Source: Sutterella faecalis
GTDB lineage: Bacteria; Pseudomonadota; Gammaproteobacteria; Burkholderiales; Burkholderiaceae_F
Direction: 5' to 3'
DNA: 64,000 bases
NCBI RefSeq assembly: GCF_006337085.1
Contig: NZ_CP040882.1
Span: forward strand, 744,001-808,000
Positions 43,411 to 50,958 of the stretch are shown here, piece by piece; positions within the stretch are counted from its first letter, which is position 1, and every line of letters begins with the position of its first letter. Both the position numbers and the translations under genes were made by a program. The notes below the pieces were generated by a model. It saw only the letters and a program-made list of their open reading frames with translations. It had not been told where the DNA came from and made no database searches.

Positions 43411-43450
43411 AAACAAAGACCCCTGCCGAAATACTTCAGCAGAGGTCTTT
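43411..43450 (-). terminator. terminator of the second flavoprotein gene
   Basis: Stem AAAGACC(C)CTGC with GCAG(A)GGTCTTT (43415-43426 and 43439-43450), followed on the minus strand by GTTTTTA. It ends 3 bp before the Crp-type ATG at 43408. Confidence 0.8.
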
Positions 43451-43471
43451 GATTCTACTTAAAAATACCGA

Positions 43472-45046
43472 TTAAATGCCTTTCTCAATATCCGCAAGGG
43501 CGTTGAGCGCCGCCACGCGGCCGGAGGTCATGGCGAAGGACGACGCCGAGCCTTCGCAGCGAAGGTCGTACGAAGAGTCGTAGAGGCCGCCCATGTCCTG
43601 GCCAACAACGTAAAGATTCGGGATCACGTCGCCCTGAGGAGTCTTCGCTTCAAAACGAGGCGTCACCTGCACGCCGCCAAGCGTGAGGAAGAAACAGCGG
43701 ATCGCCTTAAGCGCATAGTACGGTCCCTTCTCCAGATTGAACTTCTCAAGGTGCTCCGGCTTCTTGCCGAATTCCGGATCGACACCTTTTTCAGCGTACC
43801 CGTTTTGCTTCTTGATCGTGTCGAGAAGGTTTTGAGGAGGCACGCCGATCTGGAGCGCAAGCTCTTCGATCGTATCCGCCTTGAAGGCCCAGCCGCGTTC
43901 CATACCAACCTTCCAGGTCTTGGGGAGCTCCTTCAACGGAGTACCCGCGAGGACGATCGCGTTGAAGGGCAGCACGGCACCCTTATTGATCAGGCGATCC
44001 ATCTTTTCCTGGTCAAAAATGGTGTAGGAGACACCGCCGGCGCTCGTCATTGCGTTGTAAACATCAACGAAAACCGAGCCGCGCGATTCATTAAAGAACC
44101 TTCTGCCGGTGTGATCGACCCAGAGCCAGGGCTGAGCAAGCGCGCAGCGCCCCTGCGTGAGTTCCGGGATTTCCCCGAACTGCTTGATCGGGGGATTATC
44201 AGGGAGATACGGTGCATTACCTGCCACCGTATGCATGCCGGCAAGACCTGCACCCACAAGCTGAGCCATGCGGATGCCGTCGCCCGTACGGCCGTCGACG
44301 ACCGGGCCGCGAAGCCAGATCGGTTCGACCATGCCGATCGCGGAGGAGTCGAACACGTTCTGTGCCAGCATCTCTTTGTTGGCTGCGAAGCCGCCCGTGG
44401 CGATGATCACCTTGCGGGCATGGATGATGACCTTGCCGTCAGGGCCGGAAGCTTCCACGCCAACGACGCGTCCCTGGTCAACGATCAGCTTCGTCGCGGG
44501 CGTGCGCTTGCGGATCTCGCCGCCCCGCGATTCAATTTCCTTCACAAACTTGGTGATGACGCCAGCCGCACCGCCCTTGAACAGGTGCCAGGTCATCAGA
44601 GACTCATTCTTGTCGTACATCGTACGGATGCCGCGGAACTCTATGCCGAGATCCTGGATCTGGTCGATGGTTTCCTTCGACTCCTCAATCAGCACGCGAA
44701 GGACGGACGGATCGCAGCGGTAGTGGTGATACTGCAGCGCCGCATCCAGCACCTGCTGCACGGTCGTATGGATCCCATGCTCTTTCTGGTACCGGGTGCC
44801 GACGCCGAGCGATCCTTCAGGGAAAAGGCCGGCGCCGCCGAGGAAGTCCTCTTTTTCAAGGATGATGGGCTTCACGCCCTTGCGGACAGCAGCAAAACCT
44901 GCGGCAAGACCGCCGAGACCTGCGCCGATGATGACCAGATCCGTTTTCTTTTCGACGACTGCGGCTTCAGCCACGCCCGCAGGGGCGGCAACGACCGCAG
45001 CCGTGGCGGCTGCACTGCCCAGAAGCTGACGACGAGTGATTTTCAT
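43472..45046 (-). CDS. Tat-exported FAD flavoprotein (fumarate-reductase-like), orphan
   Basis: 524 residues. Tat signal ITRRQLLGSAAATAAVV, FAD loop VIIGAGLGGLAAGFAAVRKG near 40, and a C-terminal FAD block (LYVVGQDMGGLYDSSYDL near 477). It belongs to the same FAD_binding_2 family as the flavoprotein at 3999 but differs widely and has no cytochrome gene beside it. An IS ends 76 bp upstream of its start and probably separates it from its native promoter. Substrate unknown; enoate or similar reductase is likely. Confidence 0.86.
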   Translation of the reverse strand: MKITRRQLLGSAAATAAVVAAPAGVAEAAVVEKKTDLVIIGAGLGGLAAGFAAVRKGVKPIILEKEDFLGGAGLFPEGSLGVGTRYQKEHGIHTTVQQVLDAALQYHHYRCDPSVLRVLIEESKETIDQIQDLGIEFRGIRTMYDKNESLMTWHLFKGGAAGVITKFVKEIESRGGEIRKRTPATKLIVDQGRVVGVEASGPDGKVIIHARKVIIATGGFAANKEMLAQNVFDSSAIGMVEPIWLRGPVVDGRTGDGIRMAQLVGAGLAGMHTVAGNAPYLPDNPPIKQFGEIPELTQGRCALAQPWLWVDHTGRRFFNESRGSVFVDVYNAMTSAGGVSYTIFDQEKMDRLINKGAVLPFNAIVLAGTPLKELPKTWKVGMERGWAFKADTIEELALQIGVPPQNLLDTIKKQNGYAEKGVDPEFGKKPEHLEKFNLEKGPYYALKAIRCFFLTLGGVQVTPRFEAKTPQGDVIPNLYVVGQDMGGLYDSSYDLRCEGSASSFAMTSGRVAALNALADIEKGI

Positions 45047-45149
45047 GATGTCTCCTTTCCTTTTTGATCCAGCTGAGAAGTGCTGAAAAGCACCTCAACT
45101 AAACCTGAACTTCCAGCCGTTTATTACTCTCGCGACTTCGGACGGTCAG

Positions 45150-45362
45150 TCAGCGACTTAAAAAGGTCATGAGTTCCTCCATGGTCTTACCGCTTCGAGC
45201 CATGGCTTCCGCAATCACTTCGGCCTGCCGCAGCGTCTTTTCCTTGTTGAGTTCGATGAGCTTTACCCCGAGCTTCTCGTAACGTGTTTTGACCTTCAGC
45301 AACCGCTGCTGAGTCAGTTTGATCTGCTTCTCAATCGAAGCCAGCGACTTACGCTTCGGCAT
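45150..45362 (-). CDS. small coiled-coil passenger protein of the IS
   Basis: About 70 residues (MPKRKSLASIEKQIKL start), overlapping the transposase stop by 14 bp. The first 45 residues predict a charged coiled coil; the end, SGKTMEELMTFLSR, resembles the tail of DUF4315-like small proteins of mobile elements. An accessory role in transposition or its control is likely; no function is known to me. Confidence 0.55.
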   Translation of the reverse strand: MPKRKSLASIEKQIKLTQQRLLKVKTRYEKLGVKLIELNKEKTLRQAEVIAEAMARSGKTMEELMTFLSR

Positions 45363-47100
45363 CTTCATTCTCCTCCTCGCCAATCGGTTCCAGATCCTCG
45401 ACGTCCTCCATGCTGTCTTTCTTTCCGGCAAGCGCGGCAGAGATGGCGGCGGCCTGCGACATAACCTTGTCCTTCGTCATGCCAAAGGATTTCAGGATGA
45501 TTTCCTGCGTCCTCGTGATTGCGTGGTCAAGCTGATATCTGCCGTCATTGATTCTCACCAGCTCGATTGTCTCCAGTTCCCGGATCGCCGCAGGAACCGT
45601 CATGTAGTTCCTCTTTGTCGGCAGGCGGAGCATCTCATCCTTCAGGAGGTTGTAGAGCCTCTGTCGAATAATGAGAGCAATAAATTCAATAAAAATCTTG
45701 GCTCTTACGGCTTCTGCGGAGTGTACCCGCATGCTCTTGCTGCCCAGGAATGATTTGTCTGCGCTGAAGAGCTTCTCTGAGGCGTCGCGGCCTCGGTACT
45801 GCAGATAAGCGTCTCTGGCGCTCATTTTCTCGGAGGTAATGATGCAGAAATATCCGCATCTCGAATAAGCATGCTCGATGATGCTCTTCTTCTCTTCGGC
45901 AAAAAGGAAGCGGCCTTTTTCGTCGTAGTGACACTGGAAGTAATCTGTATGCGGGGATCCGAACTCCACTTCACGGCCGACCCACTGGTCGAAGTTCTTC
46001 TGCATCTGCGTCAGCGCGTTTTCTATATCGCGCCGCTCCGTCGCCATCTTCATGGGGTTAAAGAAGACATGAAAGTAGCGCTCCCGTGAGTCTTCCGGAA
46101 AAATCTTCATTTTTTCCGTTGTGCCGCTGATGCAATGCTCGCGCAGGGAGGCGTCGACGCGATTTTCGAAAGTGCCGTGGAGCCTGTCGACCAATTCGGC
46201 CACAAGTGCCTTGCAGCCCTTAACCATCATGATGAACTCAAAGTTATTCGCATCCATGTAGTCGATGTTGATCTTGCAGAAATAACCTCGGTCGATGATG
46301 AAGCCAATACGCTTGTAGTTGTACGCAATTGCCTTGTCTACAAGGAATTTGAACTGACTGACGTCATTAATGGAGCCAGGGTAGCATTCATAGAACAACG
46401 GCACCTGATTGGTTTTGTCGTAGGCGACGGCAAGATTAAAAATCGGGCATCCCTGATCGACTTTGGCCTTGCCGAATTCAACAAAATCAACATCTCCCGC
46501 CTGGCAGTTCTTATTAGTTGAATCATAGGAAATGTAGATCCGTGAGCGATGATCGCGCTTTGCGTTCCAGTCGTTCAGAAAGCCTGAAATTTGGTCCGGG
46601 CTGACGTTGGCGAGGAAGCTCGAGATGGCGGCGTCGCTCGCAATCCGCATGTCTTTCGAGAAGAGCGGATGTCGATATGCGTAGTCCGGGTAGTACTGCC
46701 CTTGATTCCTTTCCTCAATGATCATGTAGGCGGCCAGATCCAGCACCAGCCCAGCTCGATCAAGGAAATGCTTCTGGAGCATTTTGCCGAGGCCGTACGT
46801 CTGCACGATGTTTGCTATGACGATGTAGCTGCCGGCCATCAGCGTGCTGCAGCGCCTGGCGCTCTCCCGGACTTCTGGGAGAACGGCATCAGGGAAAAAG
46901 ACCAGGAAATTTTCATTCGGAACCATGGTCTCGGTTTCACCAACGCATTTTCCGATTAGCACACGCTTGGGCACCGTGTGCTTCTTTTTCGGGTCGTAGC
47001 TGCGCTCCAGAACGTAGTGGATGTACGTTCCGCTCTTAGTGCCTTGCCGACTGATTTTTCCTTTGAGCCTGGGTATCGGGACCGTGAAATTCAGGAACAT
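45349..47100 (-). CDS. DDE transposase, IS4/IS1634 superfamily
   Basis: 583 residues. First catalytic Asp in ISYDSTNKNC near 190, second in IIDRGYFCKIN near 269, and the Glu-bearing block YRGRDASEKLFSADK near 437. The C-terminus is acidic (GEEENEDAEA). Distinct from the transposase at 25836 although of the same broad superfamily. Frame intact. Confidence 0.85.
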   Translation of the reverse strand: MFLNFTVPIPRLKGKISRQGTKSGTYIHYVLERSYDPKKKHTVPKRVLIGKCVGETETMVPNENFLVFFPDAVLPEVRESARRCSTLMAGSYIVIANIVQTYGLGKMLQKHFLDRAGLVLDLAAYMIIEERNQGQYYPDYAYRHPLFSKDMRIASDAAISSFLANVSPDQISGFLNDWNAKRDHRSRIYISYDSTNKNCQAGDVDFVEFGKAKVDQGCPIFNLAVAYDKTNQVPLFYECYPGSINDVSQFKFLVDKAIAYNYKRIGFIIDRGYFCKINIDYMDANNFEFIMMVKGCKALVAELVDRLHGTFENRVDASLREHCISGTTEKMKIFPEDSRERYFHVFFNPMKMATERRDIENALTQMQKNFDQWVGREVEFGSPHTDYFQCHYDEKGRFLFAEEKKSIIEHAYSRCGYFCIITSEKMSARDAYLQYRGRDASEKLFSADKSFLGSKSMRVHSAEAVRAKIFIEFIALIIRQRLYNLLKDEMLRLPTKRNYMTVPAAIRELETIELVRINDGRYQLDHAITRTQEIILKSFGMTKDKVMSQAAAISAALAGKKDSMEDVEDLEPIGEEENEDAEA

Positions 47101-47382
47101 TCGAAGTTAAATTGCGAGAGTAATATATTACTCTCGAGTGTACAAGAAAAGCGCCGGCGACGCAATGAAATTTTTTAAGTTTTTTCGGTAGTAATGATCA
47201 AAATCCTGTTGGATCTTGAACGAGAGTCATGCGGTTCTGGAAGTTGAGGCTAAATAAAAAGTCTAGGAGCGATCAAGTTCTGCTTCCGTCATCCGGATTA
47301 CGCATCGAGTGGAAACCCTGATCAAGAAGTTTTCTATCTTGAATCAATCTGCCGCTCGAGGAGAAGAGATCGACTAATGCTG

Positions 47383-47594
47383 GAAAAACGACCCCACCGA
47401 GATGGGGAAAATAAGAACGAATGGGTCAAACCCCATCGTTGCTAGGAACACCCCCGCTCGCGCGAGGAAAACATGGCATGACTGAAGGCAGCCGCCCCTT
47501 CGACAGAAACACCCCCACTCACGTGGGGAAAAGGAGGACGGATCTGTCCTTTGAGGATTTGTTTGGGAAACACCCCCACTCACGCGGGGAAAAG
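47383..47594 (-). CRISPR. short orphan CRISPR array, type I-E-like repeats
   Basis: Repeats of 28 bp at 47506-47533 and 47567-47594 (differing at one position), a diverged one at 47445-47472 (5 differences), and a strongly diverged one at about 47383-47412. Spacing is 61 bp, leaving 33-nt spacers at 47413-47444 (32), 47473-47505 and 47534-47566. On the minus strand the repeat reads TTTTCCCCGCGTGAGTGGGG then GTGTTTC, the form of type I-E repeats. The degenerate end is at the left, so the leader should be at the right, where only 38 bp separate it from the LolA-like gene. No cas gene is in the window. The stretch 47126-47382 shows nothing else. Confidence 0.75.
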
Positions 47595-47632
47595 ACCAGC
47601 ATTTAGTCGATCGAATGGAAATGGTAGCAAAT

Positions 47633-48277
47633 TTAGTTGTTCTCCACCCGCACATCCGAAAACAGAATCTCCGTCCTTCCCTGAGCCGACACCACCTCGA
47701 TCCGCTCAACAAAACTCCTTCCCTTTGCCCTCACTTCTCCCAAGACTTTCGCGAGCTCAGGAGACTTCGGGCGCGCCGCGATTCGAACACTTCCGTCCGA
47801 AAGCTTTTCAGCTCTGAGATCGAACGCTTCCTTGAGCGCTGCAAAATTCCCGGAGAAAACTCCGGAAAGGAGTTCCGACACCCTGCCGACAGCCGGAATA
47901 TCAGCAGCTGAAAGCACCTGTCTTTCTCCCGCCGCCTCCATCACCACGCCGTCGGGCCCGGCAGTCATTACCGAGGGAAAAGGCTTCTCGGCTTCCCAGC
48001 GGAGGATCTTTCCTGTGAGCTCAAAAACCCCCGTCGTTACCATCGGCTTCGGAAACCCGGGAAGCGTGCGCCGCTCCTCAAAGCGCCCTTTCAGGGACTT
48101 CGCGGCAAGGGGTTTAAGGAGCGCCTCGTCGGGCGCCTGCGCGGGAAGCTCCTCATAGGACGGAAGACCAGACCCCGCATCTACCTCAGCCGCACCCGCT
48201 GCGGAAATCGCCAGCATGAGAGCTGCCCCCGCGAATGAAAGAAGCGTAAGGCGCAGAAATTTTTGAAGTCGCTTCAC
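47633..48277 (-). CDS. LolA-like periplasmic lipoprotein-carrier-type protein
   Basis: 214 residues. Signal peptide (LTLLSFAGAALMLAISAAGAA), then SLKGRFEERRTLPGFPKPM and TGKILRWEAEKPFPSVM, the pattern of LolA-type proteins that extract bulky lipids from the inner membrane. Such proteins are regular members of aryl polyene clusters. It overlaps the acyltransferase gene by 4 bp and ends the minus-strand block. Confidence 0.75.
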   Translation of the reverse strand: MKRLQKFLRLTLLSFAGAALMLAISAAGAAEVDAGSGLPSYEELPAQAPDEALLKPLAAKSLKGRFEERRTLPGFPKPMVTTGVFELTGKILRWEAEKPFPSVMTAGPDGVVMEAAGERQVLSAADIPAVGRVSELLSGVFSGNFAALKEAFDLRAEKLSDGSVRIAARPKSPELAKVLGEVRAKGRSFVERIEVVSAQGRTEILFSDVRVENN

Positions 48278-49239
48278 TTTCGGAAGTCCTCCCAGAAATC
48301 AAAGTAATTGGCCCAGTCGAGGGGCGACCTTAGGAGCTCCGCCTCGAGGCTTCCGGCATAGAGAGCCGCCATTCTCTCGAGCCACGCGTCCCGGGCAGCT
48401 CTCCTCACGCGGGGCGGTTTTTCGCAGAGTGAATAAAAGCGCACGCGGTAGCGGCGCTCTTTCAAATCCGGACGCGTGCAGACCATCATCCTCAAGGGGA
48501 TGCCGAGCAAAAGCGAAAGAAGCGCACCTCCGGTCGGAAACCGTGCCGGATCCCCCAAGAAACTGACGCTCGCCGCAGCATCCGACCCCATTGGCACGCG
48601 GTCTCCAGCGAGGATTATGTACGCGCCTTTAGCGGCCCGTTCCGAGAGCTCCATCACGAGGGCCGGAGAGAGCGTCTCACCGATCTCGAAGAAGGTCGCC
48701 TGCGGGGGCTTCGCGCCTGCTTTTGCAAGAAGGTCATTGAATTTCCTGGCATGCGCCGTATGCTGCAGGATCACAATCTCGTGCTCGGTAAAGCCCGAGG
48801 AGCTCGTCATGAGAAGCTCCTGACATCCCGTGTGGGAAGTGAGGATCACAGCCCCGGAAGTTTTTCCGTCCGAGCTGAATATTTCCTCAGCGACGACATC
48901 CAGACGCGCGGACTTCTTGCCTTCTCCCGACAACGCCGCGAACTTCTCAAAGATCGCGAGCGCAAAGTGTTCGAGCTGCGCGATGCCGGAGAAAAGCCCG
49001 GGCTCCGGGCTCCCGAAGCGCGAGAGAAAAGGCGCGAGCTTCTCCACGCGCCTTTGATAGGCCCCGACAACCTGCCTCAATCTCGGGCTCGTAAGCCAGT
49101 AGGAGGTCAGAACAGGCTTCAGGATCAGCCGCAGGGTTTTGTCGCCGAGCACCTTCTGAACGGCCAGAAGGATCCGGATCCCGAGGGTGCTCGTGCGCTC
49201 CCTGAGGAGCGGCCATTCCGGTCGATCGTGAGGCGGCAT
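48274..49239 (-). CDS. LpxL-like acyltransferase (COG4261-like)
   Basis: 321-residue lysophospholipid/lipid A-type acyltransferase. The catalytic HX4E motif appears as SHTGCQELL near 134, followed by the conserved ILAGDRVPMGSDAAASVSFLG near 208 and FPTGGALLSLLLGIPLRMM. An N-terminal hydrophobic helix suggests membrane attachment. Overlaps the LolA-like gene by 4 bp; 52 bp downstream of the glycosyltransferase. A regular member of aryl polyene clusters. Confidence 0.8.
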   Translation of the reverse strand: MPPHDRPEWPLLRERTSTLGIRILLAVQKVLGDKTLRLILKPVLTSYWLTSPRLRQVVGAYQRRVEKLAPFLSRFGSPEPGLFSGIAQLEHFALAIFEKFAALSGEGKKSARLDVVAEEIFSSDGKTSGAVILTSHTGCQELLMTSSSGFTEHEIVILQHTAHARKFNDLLAKAGAKPPQATFFEIGETLSPALVMELSERAAKGAYIILAGDRVPMGSDAAASVSFLGDPARFPTGGALLSLLLGIPLRMMVCTRPDLKERRYRVRFYSLCEKPPRVRRAARDAWLERMAALYAGSLEAELLRSPLDWANYFDFWEDFRK

Positions 49240-49291
49240 GAGTCGGAGAAAAAAGTTTTATGAAAAGAAGAGGCCCGAACGATCAGCACGA

Positions 49292-50374
49292 TCAAGATGA
49301 AGGCCTGTCATCGGCTTTGCGGGGAGAAGCCTGAGCGGCGTTCCCCGTGGCGGCAAGCCGCACGCGTTCGGCAGCTTCCTGAGCCGCCTGCGCGGCATGA
49401 GTCGCCCGTCGGGCGCGCTCCGGATCAACAAGCGGGGGCCTTCCGGGACGAGCGGGCTTCGCTTCCTGGGGCTTCTGCACGCCGGGCTTCGGCACTCCTT
49501 CACGGCGGCAGACCGGGTCGCGCCCGAAGGCGCGCGACCAGATGATGATGGGAAAGCGCGTAATCATCTGGAGAAAGAGCTTCGCATGCATCCAGCTGAT
49601 GCGCATGTTGTCGCCGAAGGGCCGGAAGTGACTTACGCCGTCCGCGGGATAGGTCACTGCCACCGGCACGTACTTTAGACGCACGCCCGCCCAGAGGAGA
49701 CGCACGAGAATTTCGGGATCAAAATCCATGCGGCGGCCGAGCCTCGCGTTTTCGCAGACATCGAGCGCTGCCGCCACCGGATAGATCCTGAGGCCGCACA
49801 TCGCGTCCTCAATCGAAAGAGAGAGGCTGTTCACCGCGCACCAGAAGTTGGTGAGCTTTCGTCCCCAGAGGCGGGACTTCGGCACGCTCGCATCGTATTT
49901 CGGATACCCGCAGATGAGAGACGCCGGATACTTCTGCATGAGCCTAAGCAATGTGGGGAGCACCGCGAGATCAATCTGTCCGTCCGCATCGACCTGCAGA
50001 ACGTGCGTGTAGCCCAAACGCGACGCCGCCTTGAATCCCGTCATGACGGCCGCGCCCTTGCCCTGATTGACCGGGTGATGAATCACTTTCACGAAGGGAG
50101 CTGCCAGCCGGTCGCAGAGGCTCTTTGTCGGCTCATGAGACCCGTCGTCGACGAGGATCACCGGAAGGGAAAGCTGCCGCAGCTGCGCCACAACGCCCTC
50201 AAGCTTCGCAGGCTGATCGTAAACCGGGATGAGCGCGCAGACGCGCACCTGCGGCGCCTGGGGCTGAGGGGGCGTGCGGATGCCCGAGCGAGCGGGCTTC
50301 ACCGTAGCGGACTGCTGAGGAGGAACGGAAGACCCTTGAGCGGGCTTGGGCTTATCTTCTTTGGATTCAGACAT
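49292..50374 (-). CDS. GT2-family glycosyltransferase
   Basis: Family 2 glycosyltransferase of about 360 residues. A proline-rich N-terminal tail leads to the catalytic domain: ALIPVYDQPAKLEGVV, VDDGSHEPTKSL and VLQVDADGQIDLAVLP with the DxD-type motif. The C-terminal 65 residues form an Ala/Arg/Pro-rich tail. The ATG at 50374 is preferred over an in-frame GTG at 50401 because AGAAGAG precedes it. First gene of the minus-strand polyene-type block; an IS end lies 113 bp upstream, perhaps displacing its promoter. Confidence 0.85.
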   Translation of the reverse strand: MSESKEDKPKPAQGSSVPPQQSATVKPARSGIRTPPQPQAPQVRVCALIPVYDQPAKLEGVVAQLRQLSLPVILVDDGSHEPTKSLCDRLAAPFVKVIHHPVNQGKGAAVMTGFKAASRLGYTHVLQVDADGQIDLAVLPTLLRLMQKYPASLICGYPKYDASVPKSRLWGRKLTNFWCAVNSLSLSIEDAMCGLRIYPVAAALDVCENARLGRRMDFDPEILVRLLWAGVRLKYVPVAVTYPADGVSHFRPFGDNMRISWMHAKLFLQMITRFPIIIWSRAFGRDPVCRREGVPKPGVQKPQEAKPARPGRPPLVDPERARRATHAAQAAQEAAERVRLAATGNAAQASPRKADDRPSS

Positions 50375-50468
50375 TGGCGCAGACTCTTCTGAAGCCGGCA
50401 CGTTAGCGTTGAATGGCTTGGGAAATGGTTGTCAGAGAAGGATTGTACTTTCTGCCGCAGTGCCTGAA

Positions 50469-50486
50469 CATCAACACCGCATAAAT
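50469..50486. repeat. 18-bp target-site duplication of the IS1202-like element, left copy
   Basis: CATCAACACCGCATAAAT here and at 52888-52905 (the preceding A also matches). Long duplications are a mark of the IS1202 family. Confidence 0.88.
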
Positions 50487-50506
50487 TGTTAACGGTCAGC
50501 GTAAAC

Positions 50507-50863
50507 GAGACTGTTTAGCCAACGACTTTGAGACGTGATACGCCAAGGATTTGAGACCATATACCGTATCTGACCGGGACGATATACCAACATCCTGTTG
50601 GCCTGGATACCTCCGCTACCACGAGACCCATTACCACTGAGACCCGATACCTCCGTAAAGAGAGATGGATTACCACAGGGATTGAGACTGCAAACCGCTC
50701 TGAATGAGACGGCATACCACTCTTGGTCAGCTTTACCTCTGCACTGAGACTACTTGCCCCAGCGGCAGAACTGCATACAAATGAATGGGACCCGATGCCA
50801 TGACGAAATGAGATGAGATACCACAGCAATAAGACAGGATACCTCTGCATGAGACTACTGAAT
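50507..50863 (+). repeat. array of about 17 degenerate GAGAC-N3-ATACC repeats, 21-24 bp period
   Basis: Units begin near 50507, 50530, 50553, 50576, 50600, 50623, 50639, 50662, 50684, 50706, 50725, 50746, 50767, 50788, 50809, 50831 and 50851. The consensus is tGAGACnngATACC; several units have GGGAC, GAGAT or AAGAC. The mostly 21-24-bp step is about two helical turns, so bound proteins would sit on one face. Two or three inverted copies (GTCTC at 52838 and 52863) lie at the right end. Probably transposase-binding sites. Confidence 0.75.
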
Positions 50864-50915
50864 ATGCTGAATATCGACAATGGTATTTCCTCTTAACATA
50901 ATGTATTCCTTGGAT

Positions 50916-50942
50916 ATTAAGTCGAAATCCCTTCGGCTTAAT
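50916..50942 (+). promoter_or_regulatory. hairpin upstream of the transposase start
   Basis: ATTAAGTCGAA (50916-50926) pairs with TTCGGCTTAAT (50932-50942). It lies just before the AAGGAGA ribosome binding site (50948) and may limit transposase translation or bind the transposase. Confidence 0.5.
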
Positions 50943-50958
50943 TACCAAGGAGACTGCT

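Larger units (their letters stand above)
45122..47125 (-). mobile_element. second IS4/IS1634-superfamily insertion sequence
   Basis: About 2.0 kb. The ends are TATTACTCTCGC (45122-45133) and its complement GCGAGAGTAATA (47114-47125). It carries a transposase and a small overlapping ORF. At the right end the terminal repeat forms half of a 22-bp perfect palindrome (CGAGAGTAATATATTACTCTCG); no clear target duplication could be assigned. Confidence 0.75.
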
